The notes beneath the pieces were generated by a model. That model was given only the letters and a program-made list of their open reading frames with translations. It was not told the origin of the DNA and did not search any database. From positions 1-64,000 of the IMG/VR virus record IMGVR_UViG_3300042503_000110: a stretch of DNA of 64,000 nucleotides, one strand, 5' to 3'. Position 1 is the first letter of the stretch. Every line of letters begins with the position of its first letter. The stretch is from a virus. Below are positions 32,748 to 42,800 of this stretch, in pieces. The position numbers and the translations under genes were made by a program.

Positions 32748-34088
32748 ATGAATCACAAAATCACACAAGTATTCGTGCCTACCTCAGTAAACACCTCGTT
32801 GACTACTGACGCTTTAGGCAAACAAGTGATGGGCGTGTACAACCCCAACACTTATGCTAACATTGGTGGAACTACTGCTGACGCAGACTTCTTGGTTGCA
32901 ATTGGCTCAGCTGCCGTTGGAAGCAAGTATGGCTCTTTCAAAAGTTCTCCCATCAAATTGTCTAACATTATCTCTACCCGTAAAACACAGGCAGATACTA
33001 CTGTTAAACAACAGATCACTTACATCGGTTACGATGACGTAAACGATTCTAAGTCTCCCGTTTTCGGTTGTGACGAAGAGTACACTTTGACTATCAAGAT
33101 TGATGAGTACTGGTCTAAAGGTATTTTCCAACCTATGATTCAGGAGTCAGTACGTGTTAAAACCACTTGCTGCACTGAGTGTGGTGGAAACTGCGATGCT
33201 TTAGGTTGCTACCCTTTCATGATTGAATTGGTAAACAAAGTAAACAGCAATCCTTTGTTGAGCAAGTATGTAGTTGCTACTATGGTAAACAAAGGTAGTG
33301 CACCTACCTACAAGTTCCGTTTGGTAGTAGCTGACCCAGGTGACAGTACTGCAGAGACTTCTGTATTGACTGCTTTGCGTTCTGCTTATGCTTCTTTCGT
33401 TGCAACTGCTGGTACTGACATCGTTATCACTTCAGACACTGATGGTGACTCTGATGCGGATAGCTTAGGTACTACTATGTATGAGTTGACTTCTAACGTA
33501 GCTGCTATCAACAGCGGTGCGCAAGAGTTGCCTCCTTACAATGGTATTGCTTGGGAAAAATTCGAAGCTAGTGCTGGTTCAGTAACTGCTTGCGGTATTG
33601 AACTTGAAGGTAAAGCTTTGGACGAATTTGGAAACGCTTGTGTTCCTGATGCAGTTCCTTACGTGTTTAACTTGGTTCGTTTCCAAGCTGTAGTTCACAA
33701 AGGACCTTTCACCACTATGGATTTTGACTTGCCTTCAGATTGCGGAAACTGGGCCGTGACTAAAGTTCAAGACATTAAATATCCTGTAGGTGTTGGTGCT
33801 GCGATTGCAGAATTTGAGCGTCACCATTTCACTAATAACTTGCCTGCAACTGCAGATGCTCGTTACTACTGGAATCCAATTTACAACGAAGATGCTAACC
33901 AGTACTTGTATGTTAACTCTGCAACTACTTATGACATGTATGAGATCACTTACTTGGAGGATTCTCCTGTAGGTTTCGAGAACAAAACTCGTAACACTCA
34001 TTCATTGGTTGTGTTGGCTTCTTCAGGTGTTACTGCTGCGGTAACTACTGCGTTGAACAACGTATTGCCTACTGTTCTCCACGTGTAA
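32748..34088 (+). CDS. Abundant structural protein, cysteine-rich segment
   Basis: A 446-residue protein starting MNHKITQVFVPTSVNTSLTT. It has beta-rich domains, a Cys cluster CCTECGGNCDALGC at about residues 143-156, and an acidic calcium-loop-like DTDGDSDADSLG near 227-238. Codon usage resembles the capsid gene (GGT, CGT, TTG), suggesting a high-copy virion component such as a tail-tube or head-surface protein. A strong terminator follows its stop. I cannot tell which virion part it forms. Confidence 0.6.
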   Translation: MNHKITQVFVPTSVNTSLTTDALGKQVMGVYNPNTYANIGGTTADADFLVAIGSAAVGSKYGSFKSSPIKLSNIISTRKTQADTTVKQQITYIGYDDVNDSKSPVFGCDEEYTLTIKIDEYWSKGIFQPMIQESVRVKTTCCTECGGNCDALGCYPFMIELVNKVNSNPLLSKYVVATMVNKGSAPTYKFRLVVADPGDSTAETSVLTALRSAYASFVATAGTDIVITSDTDGDSDADSLGTTMYELTSNVAAINSGAQELPPYNGIAWEKFEASAGSVTACGIELEGKALDEFGNACVPDAVPYVFNLVRFQAVVHKGPFTTMDFDLPSDCGNWAVTKVQDIKYPVGVGAAIAEFERHHFTNNLPATADARYYWNPIYNEDANQYLYVNSATTYDMYEITYLEDSPVGFENKTRNTHSLVVLASSGVTAAVTTALNNVLPTVLHV

Positions 34089-34095
34089 TTTATTT

Positions 34096-34120
34096 GGGGG
34101 AGGTAACACTCCCCCTTTTT
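34096..34120 (+). terminator. Intrinsic terminator
   Basis: GGGGGAG (34096-34102), six-base loop, CTCCCCC (34109-34115), TTTTT. The stem arms are identical to those at 31023. Confidence 0.85.
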
Positions 34121-34142
34121 ACCTTTAACCCAAAAAAAATAA

Positions 34143-34586
34143 ATGAAAGATTTAATTTTAAAAACTGGAACATACGTAGAGTTAGTTACCAACAAAAACA
34201 CTCAAAGCAAAGCTGTCCCTGGCGCTTCTTTGGAGAAGTTTGTGGTTACTCTACTAAAGAATCCAACTTGCTGTGCCAAGTTCGTTTCTTTGACTAAAGG
34301 AGTTGTTACAGGTATTGCTGCTGGAGGTAGTACTACTTTGCAAGCCCCTGCGGGTGATTTAACTATTGCTAGCCAAACTATTGGTGCAGGCTCTTCAATT
34401 TCCTTTACATTGAACAATTCTTTTATCAAGGCGGATTCTGTAATTTTAGCTACGGTAAATGACACAACTGGGACAGGTGTTTTATTCTGTATGGTAGATA
34501 ATATTGTTGCAGGTTCTTGCACAATAACAATCTACGCGCTTACTGCAAACACTGGTGTTGTAACTGTTGGATTTGCAATTTTCTAA
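34143..34586 (+). CDS. Small virion surface/decoration protein candidate
   Basis: A 147-residue beta-rich protein (MKDLILKTGTYVELVTNKNT). The first half has a Cys pair (NPTCCAKFV). The C-terminal domain (SISFTLNNSFIKADSVILAT, then ALTANTGVVTVGFAIF) is of a type I associate with small head-decoration or fibre-tip domains in Bacteroidota phages. It lies between two intrinsic terminators, implying that its expression is set separately. Confidence 0.5.
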   Translation: MKDLILKTGTYVELVTNKNTQSKAVPGASLEKFVVTLLKNPTCCAKFVSLTKGVVTGIAAGGSTTLQAPAGDLTIASQTIGAGSSISFTLNNSFIKADSVILATVNDTTGTGVLFCMVDNIVAGSCTITIYALTANTGVVTVGFAIF

Positions 34587-34597
34587 ACAAACTAATA

Positions 34598-34622
34598 GGG
34601 GAGAGAAATCTCCCCTTTATTT
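34598..34622 (+). terminator. Intrinsic terminator
   Basis: GGGGAGA (34598-34604), GAAA tetraloop, TCTCCCC (34609-34615), TTTATTT. Confidence 0.8.
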
Positions 34623-34628
34623 AAACCT

Positions 34629-35141
34629 ATGCCAAACATTAAATTAAACCTAGAAGTATATAAATCAAAAGATTGTGGTACTATGGCTGTGCTAGACACA
34701 TCCTATTATCCTGTAGCTCCTGACACTGCAAGCATAACTATTGACGTGCCAGGTTACGATACTCCTTACAATTTTCCTTTTGTTTTAAATGAGATTAACA
34801 TTTTAAACGCCTACTCGTTTGGCTTGGTTGCTAGTGATGAAGATAGTGCCCAGTATCAATTACCTGATGGTGTCTATCATCTCACAATTACTACTTGTCC
34901 TGACTTAGGATTAAATAGCAGATTTCATTTAAGAACCTGCAACATTGATTGTCGTCTTGCAGCTCAATGGGTAAAATACATTGACTGTTGTGAAGACGAA
35001 AAAATGCTCTATTACTTAGATAGAGTTGACTTTTTACTTCGTGGTGCGGAAGCGCATGCCGATTTGTGCAACCCTGAAAAGGCTACTGAACTTTATAGAA
35101 AAGCAGATGACTTACTCCGAAGAATTGAGCTTGACTGTTAA
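34629..35141 (+). CDS. Cysteine-containing structural-region protein
   Basis: A 170-residue protein. N-terminal beta domain (NIKLNLEVYKSKDCGTMAVL, ASITIDVPGYDTPYNF) and helical C-terminus with cysteines (TCNIDCRLAAQWVKYIDCC, later HADLCNPEKATELYRKADD). It resembles small proteins found next to fibre or head-fibre genes in related phages. The function is unknown. It overlaps the next small gene. Confidence 0.55.
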   Translation: MPNIKLNLEVYKSKDCGTMAVLDTSYYPVAPDTASITIDVPGYDTPYNFPFVLNEINILNAYSFGLVASDEDSAQYQLPDGVYHLTITTCPDLGLNSRFHLRTCNIDCRLAAQWVKYIDCCEDEKMLYYLDRVDFLLRGAEAHADLCNPEKATELYRKADDLLRRIELDC

Positions 35142-35295
35142 GAAGAAACTTGCTAATGCTGCATACAAAGAGTTACAGCATATCAAGTATCTTACAAAAC
35201 CATACCATAAGAAGTCGCGTAAATACGTTAGCTTCTTAAGATACCAACACTGCCTTGAATGTGCAGACACATTAAACTTTAAATTAAAACACTAA
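35107..35295 (+). CDS. Small basic protein
   Basis: A 62-residue protein if started at the ATG at 35107 (MTYSEELSLTVKKKLANAAY). A longer in-frame reading from 35026 would lie inside the preceding gene and looks less natural. It is Lys-rich and helical (ELQHIKYLTKPYHKKSRKYV) and ends one base before the next start. Role unknown; a chaperone or virion accessory is possible. Confidence 0.5.
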   Translation: MTYSEELSLTVKKKLANAAYKELQHIKYLTKPYHKKSRKYVSFLRYQHCLECADTLNFKLKH

Positions 35296-35296
35296 A

Positions 35297-35851
35297 ATGG
35301 CCAAATGTTGTCAAACTAATAACTGCGTAGAAATACAACCTTCAGGTTGTGTTAAGTACACTGGTACACCCACCGCTAATGGTTTATTGGATAAACAAGA
35401 CTATTGTGATCCTTACCTAAACGATGTCATCAAGTTTATTGATGATACTATGACTGGGTTGGATACTCGCGTAGGTCTTGATAAAACAGCTCTTGACACT
35501 GCAAATTCAGCGTGCGGAACTGTTCCTCTAATGAATCTTGCCACTGTTACCGTAAAGGATAACAAATATTACTCAGCTGAAGTAGTCCTAAAACTAGTAG
35601 CTGTGATATGTGAATTACGTTCTAGACTTAACTATCTAGTTAACGAAGATATTAATACTAATCAAGGAAACTTGCATTGGGAAGATTTGCCTCTAAGCCA
35701 AAACTTTAAAGATTGGATGCAACAAAACGGTTATACAGCATGTTTAGGTAACGATCCCTGTGATCCTACTAAACAAATTTTAACATTGGGAACACTTCTT
35801 CAGGCTTTAATTAAAAAGATTTGTGAGTGCTGCGAGGGTACTATTCAATAA
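35297..35851 (+). CDS. Structural protein with Cys-rich N-terminal motif
   Basis: A 184-residue protein starting MAKCCQTNNCVEIQPSGC and then VKYTGTP. The N-terminal 'C..C...C.xYTG' pattern recurs, in altered form, in the following fibre-like protein and is typical of related phage structural proteins. The middle is helical (VVLKLVAVICELRSRLNYLV) and the end again Cys-rich (KICECCEGTI). Probably a virion component that attaches next to the head-fibre candidate. Confidence 0.55.
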   Translation: MAKCCQTNNCVEIQPSGCVKYTGTPTANGLLDKQDYCDPYLNDVIKFIDDTMTGLDTRVGLDKTALDTANSACGTVPLMNLATVTVKDNKYYSAEVVLKLVAVICELRSRLNYLVNEDINTNQGNLHWEDLPLSQNFKDWMQQNGYTACLGNDPCDPTKQILTLGTLLQALIKKICECCEGTIQ

Positions 35852-35859
35852 AATAAACT

Positions 35860-37779
35860 ATGGGACATTGTACTGATTGTTACGGATCTTCGGTTGTAGC
35901 CCCTTGCAGTGATCAAGGTTGCTTATCGACAAACTTTGGTAAGTGTATAACTTACTCAGGTGTAGACTTATTTTGTGCTACAGGCGCAATAGGAAATATT
36001 AGTGTTGGAGGAACTGCTGTGGTTCCTGGGACAACTACTACCCACGCAAACATCTCTGGTACTAACATTACAGGTACTGGTACAGGTGCTACATTCGACG
36101 TAGTTAGAACAGCAGGTTCTAATACGTACAGTGTAATAGTGGCGAACAGAGGTTCTGGGTATGCTGCGCTTAATCAAATTAGAATTTTAGGTACTAGTGT
36201 AGGTGGAGCATCTCCAGCTAATGACATCACTATTACTATTTCTACGTTGAATGCAGTTATTGCTTCAGGAGCTAATCTAGACACTATCATCACCACCTTC
36301 CACAATGCTTTGTGTTCTGGAATAAGTGGTGCAGGAGGATTAGATTACTCTACCTTAAACTACTCTTGTCTTCGTCAGAATGGAGTGCTTACTGGTATTG
36401 GTACTCCAATTACTACTGAAGCTCAATTTGTTCAAGCCGCTGCTGCTGCAATGTGTGCACTTAACACTACACTGCAGGACTACGATGGACAAATTATTCT
36501 AAACAACATTGAAGGAAGTATCCCAGGATTACCTGGTACTTACAATCTAGACCAGTATTTGACTTCTCTTACTTCTTATGTAAACACCATTAGAGGTTAT
36601 GTAGAGATGAATACTGTCTTGGACAATCCTTGCGTAGGTTATGCGTTTACTACTAAACCTAGTACCGATATAATTGCTGATTATATTAACTGGATTACAA
36701 CTAACATGTGCGGAATGTATACTTCATTAAATGGAAGTATTACCAGCACAACTACTACTGCAAATAACTTAAAAACTTATATTGCAGGTGCAGGAACAAT
36801 TCCTTCAGTTGTAAATACATCTACACTTCCTGGAGGTTCTACTACTAGTAATGCTTCAGCAGCGATTACATTGCTTGTTTCACAAGTTGCGTCTATCAAT
36901 ACTGCTTTATCTAGTGTACCATCAGCAAACTACGCATTAACTTGGGCTACTTGTTTCCCAGGATCTTTCCCAGCTAACTCTGTATTCAAGAGTCAAACTT
37001 GGAACTACTCCAATACAGCGACTACTTTACAAACTCAGTTAGACAGAATCGTAGCAGTACTTTCAAGACTTAATATTAAGTTTGACGCTACCTTATTTAC
37101 CGTAGATGCTACGTCTAGTTGTGGTGCTACAATCGGACTTCAGTCAGGAGTTGCATTTACTCCTGCTAGTTTGAATGCTGCTGTCTTGAATGACTTAGGT
37201 GATGTAACAACTTCATCTCTTGTTAATGGAGACTTCTTGACTTACGATACAGGTATTTGGAAAAACAAAGTAGTTACTGTTAAAATCAACGGTTCTACTG
37301 CAAATGTTACTAAGACTGTAAGTGCGAGTGAGATTAGCTTTGACTTAGCAATCACAAGTGCTACTCCAGCTATCTATCCTCTTGCGCCTTTCAACACTGT
37401 AGAGTATACTGTTGCTAATGCTCCAAGATTTCCTATGGGAGGTCAACCTTTTCCTTATGCTGTGTTGCATGGTAATATGGTTACTCTTCATGGAGTATTG
37501 CAAATGAATACAAGTAGTTTTAGCTGGAACCATCTTGGAACTAAGCTGATTGCTACTCTTCCTGCTCCTGTTAGACCTCTTACTACGGATGTTTACTTTA
37601 ACGTAGAACTTTACGTTAAAGTGGGTGCGAACTACTCACCTACGTACACTAGAGCTACAGGACAAATCACACCTACTGGAAACTTAATTCTTCACTTAAT
37701 GAATCCTGCTGGAGGTATTGTACTTACGTCAAGTGATTTAATTGAAGTCTTAATCGGAGGCGTTACCTACGCTATCTAA
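35860..37779 (+). CDS. Fibre-like structural protein (head fibre candidate)
   Basis: A 639-residue protein. Cys-rich start (HCTDCYGSSVVAPC then CLSTNFGKCITYSG), a beta domain, then long helical heptad stretches with Leu/Ile/Asn spacing (TTTANNLKTYIAG; ITLLVSQVASINTALSS; TQLDRIVAVLSRLNIKFD), a linker LNDLGDVTTSSLVNGDFL typical of phage fibres, and a C-terminal beta domain (VLHGNMVTLHGVLQMNTSS, ending VLIGGVTYAI) resembling fibre tips. Its position among capsid genes suggests a head fibre rather than a tail fibre. Confidence 0.6.
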   Translation: MGHCTDCYGSSVVAPCSDQGCLSTNFGKCITYSGVDLFCATGAIGNISVGGTAVVPGTTTTHANISGTNITGTGTGATFDVVRTAGSNTYSVIVANRGSGYAALNQIRILGTSVGGASPANDITITISTLNAVIASGANLDTIITTFHNALCSGISGAGGLDYSTLNYSCLRQNGVLTGIGTPITTEAQFVQAAAAAMCALNTTLQDYDGQIILNNIEGSIPGLPGTYNLDQYLTSLTSYVNTIRGYVEMNTVLDNPCVGYAFTTKPSTDIIADYINWITTNMCGMYTSLNGSITSTTTTANNLKTYIAGAGTIPSVVNTSTLPGGSTTSNASAAITLLVSQVASINTALSSVPSANYALTWATCFPGSFPANSVFKSQTWNYSNTATTLQTQLDRIVAVLSRLNIKFDATLFTVDATSSCGATIGLQSGVAFTPASLNAAVLNDLGDVTTSSLVNGDFLTYDTGIWKNKVVTVKINGSTANVTKTVSASEISFDLAITSATPAIYPLAPFNTVEYTVANAPRFPMGGQPFPYAVLHGNMVTLHGVLQMNTSSFSWNHLGTKLIATLPAPVRPLTTDVYFNVELYVKVGANYSPTYTRATGQITPTGNLILHLMNPAGGIVLTSSDLIEVLIGGVTYAI

Positions 37780-37829
37780 AGATATTGGCGGGAATTTAAA
37801 GGTTGGTTTTCCTCGTCTGATGCTGAAAT

Positions 37830-37859
37830 GAGCCTAGGTGACTAGGCTCTTTTAGTTTA
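37830..37859 (+). terminator. Intrinsic terminator
   Basis: GAGCCTAG (37830-37837), GTGA loop, CTAGGCTC (37842-37849), TTTTAGTTT. The rest of the 37780-37911 interval holds only this hairpin and the next promoter. Confidence 0.75.
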
Positions 37860-37867
37860 ATATAAAC

Positions 37868-37897
37868 TTGACTAAAAATGAAATTTAAGTATATTTG
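37868..37897 (+). promoter_or_regulatory. Promoter for the tail operon
   Basis: TTGAC with TTG at 37868-37870, 19 bases, then TATATTTG at 37890-37897, before the ATG at 37912. Confidence 0.75.
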
Positions 37898-37911
37898 TAA
37901 TACCCAGAGTT

Positions 37912-38553
37912 ATGTTAACTAACGGAGAATTAATAGCAAGAGTTAAAAACGCTAACAAATTTGTTAGTGATGATGACGTTATTAGCGATAGGTTCATCTA
38001 TGATTTGCTAAAAGCAAAGGCTTCTGTCCTAGTTAAACGGGAACTAAATCTTCGTAAATTATTAGCTTCAGATAACGTTTATCAAGCATACGAATGTATC
38101 TGTTTAATTGAGGCTCCTGGTGCGGAATGTGACTTAGGGTGTAATATAAGAAGAACTAAAAAGAAACTGCCTAAGATTGAAGAAGGTCTTTATTCCTACT
38201 TTATTCAGGGAGTGTTTAATACATCTAATTCTGAAGAACTTTTTCCTACTACTATTCGCGATTTTATTAATCACGGTAGACTTCGTATTAAGACTCCTAA
38301 GAAGTTTTATACGATACGTAACGGCTATCTTTATGTACTTGATCCCGATGTAGAATCAGTAAACATGTACGCATATTTTACAGAGTCTATAGAAGACATA
38401 GATGGAGTAGAATGTTTGAGCATGTACGACAAAGAATTTAAGATAGCATCTTATCTTATAGATCCTTTGGTTCAATTAGTAAACCAGGAGTTAATTAACT
38501 ACCATAAATTACCAGTTGAGCAAGAGGATAACAACAGAGATGAACAAATATAA
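37912..38553 (+). CDS. Tail/ring connector protein candidate
   Basis: A 213-residue protein (MLTNGELIARVKNANKFVSD). N-terminal helices (RFIYDLLKAKASVLVKRELN) and a beta part with cysteines (ECICLIEAPGAECDLGC), then FYTIRNGYLYVLDPDVESV and a helical end. The layout matches crAss-like ring or tail-connector proteins of about 200-250 residues. It is the first gene of the operon leading to the giant tail protein, with a two-base gap to the next. Confidence 0.6.
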   Translation: MLTNGELIARVKNANKFVSDDDVISDRFIYDLLKAKASVLVKRELNLRKLLASDNVYQAYECICLIEAPGAECDLGCNIRRTKKKLPKIEEGLYSYFIQGVFNTSNSEELFPTTIRDFINHGRLRIKTPKKFYTIRNGYLYVLDPDVESVNMYAYFTESIEDIDGVECLSMYDKEFKIASYLIDPLVQLVNQELINYHKLPVEQEDNNRDEQI

Positions 38554-38555
38554 CT

Positions 38556-39011
38556 ATGGAAGTTAGCCAACCTAAGAAGACACTGAAAAGATTAAGTTCC
38601 GATGTTAATTGTAATAACGCAGCTGCCTATCGGAAGTTTATAAAAGAAACCCAACGTTCTGACATTAGCTACGAAATGTTTTCTAAAATCCCTGAGTTAG
38701 TTCACGAAGAGATGCTTAGAAAATTAAAGTCTGGTCCATACGCAATCTTGATACCGAAACTTGGGGTATTAAAATTAATTAAAGTAATTCCCTACATTAA
38801 GGGACATGCTTTGATAGACTGGGGCAGATACAATAAGACAAAAGTGTGGGCTCCTTATAGAAACAATCACTCCGATGGTTATATTTATAAGACACATCTC
38901 TACACTTACACAAGAAAGTACCCAAACCTAGGTCTTTTTGAGTTTCAAGTAATTCGTAAACATCAAAGAGAACTAGCACAACTTATAAAAAATAACGAAC
39001 TAAACCGATGA
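38556..39011 (+). CDS. Conserved tail-region protein, possibly IHF-like
   Basis: A 151-residue basic protein (MEVSQPKKTLKRLSSDVNCN). The part SGPYAILIPKLGVLKLIKVI is reminiscent of the beta-arm entry of HU/IHF proteins (compare the real IHF-like gene at 22206), and helices precede it (YEMFSKIPELVHEEMLRKL). I recall two IHF-like genes in crAss-like genomes, so this could be the second, but it sits between tail genes and may be structural. It overlaps the next gene by four bases. Confidence 0.45.
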   Translation: MEVSQPKKTLKRLSSDVNCNNAAAYRKFIKETQRSDISYEMFSKIPELVHEEMLRKLKSGPYAILIPKLGVLKLIKVIPYIKGHALIDWGRYNKTKVWAPYRNNHSDGYIYKTHLYTYTRKYPNLGLFEFQVIRKHQRELAQLIKNNELNR

Positions 39012-39844
39012 AGTACGAGCACATAAACTTCATATCTTCTGAGCCTCTTATTGCGGAGGTTAAACAAGAGCTTAAAAGTTACTTTGAGTCAGGGGCTATC
39101 TCTGAAGTTTTAGTACCTACTTTCATAGACCAGGCTTTACGTAAGTTAAAGGTAATGGTGCTTACTCCAGAGGATGTTGTATTGCACTTTGTAAATTATA
39201 AGTCTGAGTTGCCCTGCAACTTTGCTCTTTTAGATCGAGCAACATTGTATGATTCTGATATTACGTTCTCTTCAGGTATGACATCTCTTAAGGGGTACTG
39301 GTATCAATCTTACGAAGTTCTAGAAGGCTGCGTAGACTGTACTCCTAAGACGGAATACTTTGAGCAGTTAATGATTCCTACTCCTGGCTTTAAAATAACT
39401 ATGAAGAATCCAAAGTGGGTAAGAGTTTATCACGGATCAAAAGCTTTATGTACTGAAGGTTGTCCTAACCTAAACGAGCCTAGTCCTGATATTATCCAAA
39501 TACACGATAACAAAACAGTTAGTTCTTCTTTTGAAGAGGGCTGTGTGTACGTAAGATATTTCTCTAGACCAATGGATGATGATGGAATCCCTACTGTGCC
39601 TGAGATACTTGAGGTCGAGGAATACGTTAAATCTTATATGAAGTTTAAATTCTTTGAAATGTTGTGGCACTCACAGATTGACGAAAGTGCAGCACAGGTA
39701 GAACGAAAATTTCAATACTACAAACAAGATCAATTAAATAAACTACAAGCTGCCTTTGCTTATCTTTTGACTAAGACTAAACAACAAAGTGCGGACAGTG
39801 TAGTAAAAGGACGTAAACAGTTTGTTAAGTTTCATATCAAGTAA
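39008..39844 (+). CDS. Tail/ring structural protein
   Basis: A 278-residue protein (MKYEHINFISSEPLIAEVKQ). N-terminal helices (VLVPTFIDQALRKLKVMVL), a beta region with paired cysteines (GCVDCTPKTEYF, CTEGCPNLNEP), and a long C-terminal helix pair (YVKSYMKFKFFEMLWHSQI, AAQVERKFQYYKQDQLNKLQ). It fits the crAss-like series of ring/tail proteins just before the giant stump protein. Its TAA overlaps that ATG (TAATG), indicating coupled translation. Confidence 0.6.
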   Translation: MKYEHINFISSEPLIAEVKQELKSYFESGAISEVLVPTFIDQALRKLKVMVLTPEDVVLHFVNYKSELPCNFALLDRATLYDSDITFSSGMTSLKGYWYQSYEVLEGCVDCTPKTEYFEQLMIPTPGFKITMKNPKWVRVYHGSKALCTEGCPNLNEPSPDIIQIHDNKTVSSSFEEGCVYVRYFSRPMDDDGIPTVPEILEVEEYVKSYMKFKFFEMLWHSQIDESAAQVERKFQYYKQDQLNKLQAAFAYLLTKTKQQSADSVVKGRKQFVKFHIK

Positions 39845-42800
39845 TGGAGAATAAAATAAATCAGAACCTCATTGGTCTTAATTTAGATGCTATTACTTGG
39901 CAAGTAAAGGAAAACCAAATTACGTGGGCATTGAACGCAAACATTCAAGCGCACGATGGAGATTCTATTACCTATACAAATGAACCAGGAAACACTCCTT
40001 GTTACTCTTTTACGGAAGGGCAATTAGCGGGATTTAAAGTTGTAGGATTTACTAACATTGTAGAGCAATCTAAAGTTATTTTATTTCTTACTCACCCTGA
40101 TGGAAGATCTCGTATAGGACAAATTACTTCGATAAATGATTCTTGTCTTGACATAGAAATAACTGAAAAGGACTGTGGTTGTAAAGAAGGAACTGTAATT
40201 ACTGAAGGAGTAGTTGTATCTAACTTACCTAACGTAGAGATTATTCCTACCTGTCCTGATGGATATTATTATGACCCAGCAGACCAGCTCTGCAAAAGAA
40301 TCCAATATGCTCAGCCTGAGATACAGAAAGAAACATTTGTTCTAACAGCAACTAATAACTCAGCTTTTGGATTTATGAATCCTGTCCTCTATGATGAAGG
40401 CTGGAACTCTAGAGGTTGGGGTGGTAATGGTTCTTTTAATAATGGAATAACCCGTCTAACTCTACCTTGGTGGAGATTCAATGGGACACCAGGAAATCCT
40501 GGACGTATTAACGAAATAGCTGTAAGAATTTCTTCAGGGTCTGTTGTAAATACTTGGTTAAGTTTTACTACTACTTTGTGTGTGGCTGAAGAGAAAGTAT
40601 ACTACTTTGCTATTGCAGCAGACAATGCTTTTAGAGCAAAGTTAGATGGTGTTACTATTCTTGACCCGACTTTATCTTCTTTGTATGATATCTCTGGATT
40701 AGAAGACCAATGGAGAACAAATGTATTTGGTTCTCCTACAGCAGTCAATGCAGATCGCATAGGCTATGGTATGCTTCACATCTACCCATTAAGACTTACT
40801 GCGGGAAACCATATTCTACAACTTGAGTATGTTGACTATGGTACTCCTCAAATGATTGCTGCTGAGATTTACGATAATACTCATGCTGAGATAATCGCAG
40901 CTACTTCTATTGGAGACCTTGATTTAATTTGGACTACCGACAACCAAACCCAAGTAGAATCTATAACAGCAATAGACTGCCCTGATGGATACACTTTAGG
41001 AGCAGATGAAGATTGTAATTTAAGTTGCGTACTCAAAATTGAGAGTGAACCTACTTATGTACAAAGCGCACCTTCTTGTTGTAAGTACGAAGACATTGTA
41101 GTCGATGACTGCCAAGATATTTGTCCAGACTCTTGCTATGAATACGTAGTAGGATTTATACCTAACAATGCTACTGTTGTAGTGGATGGGGTTACTACTG
41201 TTATTCCCGACCCTGTATCAAGTATTGAGAAGACATTTAGTTACGTTGATTGTTTAGGTAATCCTGTTTCAAACTTTATCTTAGGAGACAATAAAAGATT
41301 CACAGCAAGAAAAGGAACTCTTGAACTAAACCACAAGAGGCTTATCATCTTCCAGGAAACAAAAGTTATTGACCCAGCAACTCCTACATTCTCTAAAGAC
41401 AACTGTTGTTTAAAGTTTGATATTGCATTTCCTATCAATGCAGAATATCGCATAGACGAGTGTGAGACTAAAATTTATTATGTAGGACGTAATATTCCGC
41501 CTAGATACTTCTCTATTGAATATCCTTACGGAAGAGATTCCTGTGGAAATTCTAGAGATTGTATTAAAGACTCTTGCGAAGACTCTAAGTTGTTTCCTGA
41601 CTTCTGTATTCCAGAAGTTCACGCAACTAGCGTAGATAGTAACGGACAGTTAAAAGCAGGGGTTTATTCTTTTGCCATAGCTTATGCAGACGAGCAGGGA
41701 ATTGAACTTACTGACTACTGTGACCTTACTAATCCTATTCCTGTATTTGAGCGTAGCATTACTGAACAAACAGAATACGTTACTTCTAAGTCAATAAGTG
41801 TACAAGTTCAGCATAAGACTAGAATCTTTGAATACTTTAACTTAGTAGTAGCTGAGAACGTAAACACAGTTACTAACTATCACTTAGTAGGAACCTACAG
41901 AGTAAATCAATACACCGACCAAGATACGTTGACTTACACAGGGGACTTTAAATCTACGTTCTCTTCTATTGTACCTCTTATTAGATCTCCTCACTATGAG
42001 ACTGCAAACATTATTGAGAAACAAAACGACATCTTAATGATTGCAGACCTAGAAGAGTTTCCTAAATTTAACTTTCAACCGTTTGCCTCTAAGCTGAATC
42101 TTTTCTGGGAGACAGTAGAGATGCCAGCAGATAATGATTTAGACTACTCTTCTCCCGAAGTTGCCTACTTCTTCCGCACTTATCAGCGTGACGAGGTGTA
42201 TGCTTTTGGTATAAAGTTTAGATTAAAGAACGGAAAGTATACAGACGTATTCCATATTCCTGGAAGAAGACCTGACTCCAATGATCTTGAATTAGAATCT
42301 TCTGCTACAAACAAAGACGTATTTGTAGCCGAGACTGATTGTTTGATTCCAGACTCTTCTCCTAGATGGAAAGTTTACAATACCGCAGGATTTGGTGGTT
42401 CAGTTTTAAAAGACCCTGACTTAGCTAACGATATTGAAAAACAATACAACTGCGCTATTACTGTACACGAGCGTGGACAGTTTGCTTATTGGGAATCTAT
42501 TGATGTGTATCCTTGCTACGATGAAATTTGGGAACAATCAACTGACCCTAACGCACCTTACTTTAATCCAGATGCTTTAGCGGGTAAACCTATCCGTCAC
42601 CATAAGTTTCCTGACTCTGCAATTTCGCACATTCACGGAAACAAAAGATTAACTACAGAGTTATTCAACGACCAAATAGGAAACGAATCTACTAGTGTAC
42701 TATATCCTGTAGGAGTTCGTTTAAATGAAGAACTAATTGTTGCGCTTCTAAACGAAAAACTACCTAACGGTCAATACAAACACACAGTGTTTGATCCCAT

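Noticed and set aside
35026-35106. Longer start for the small basic gene ending at 35295
   Set aside because: The extra 27 residues are the out-of-frame reading of the preceding gene's coding DNA. The ATG at 35107 is the natural start.
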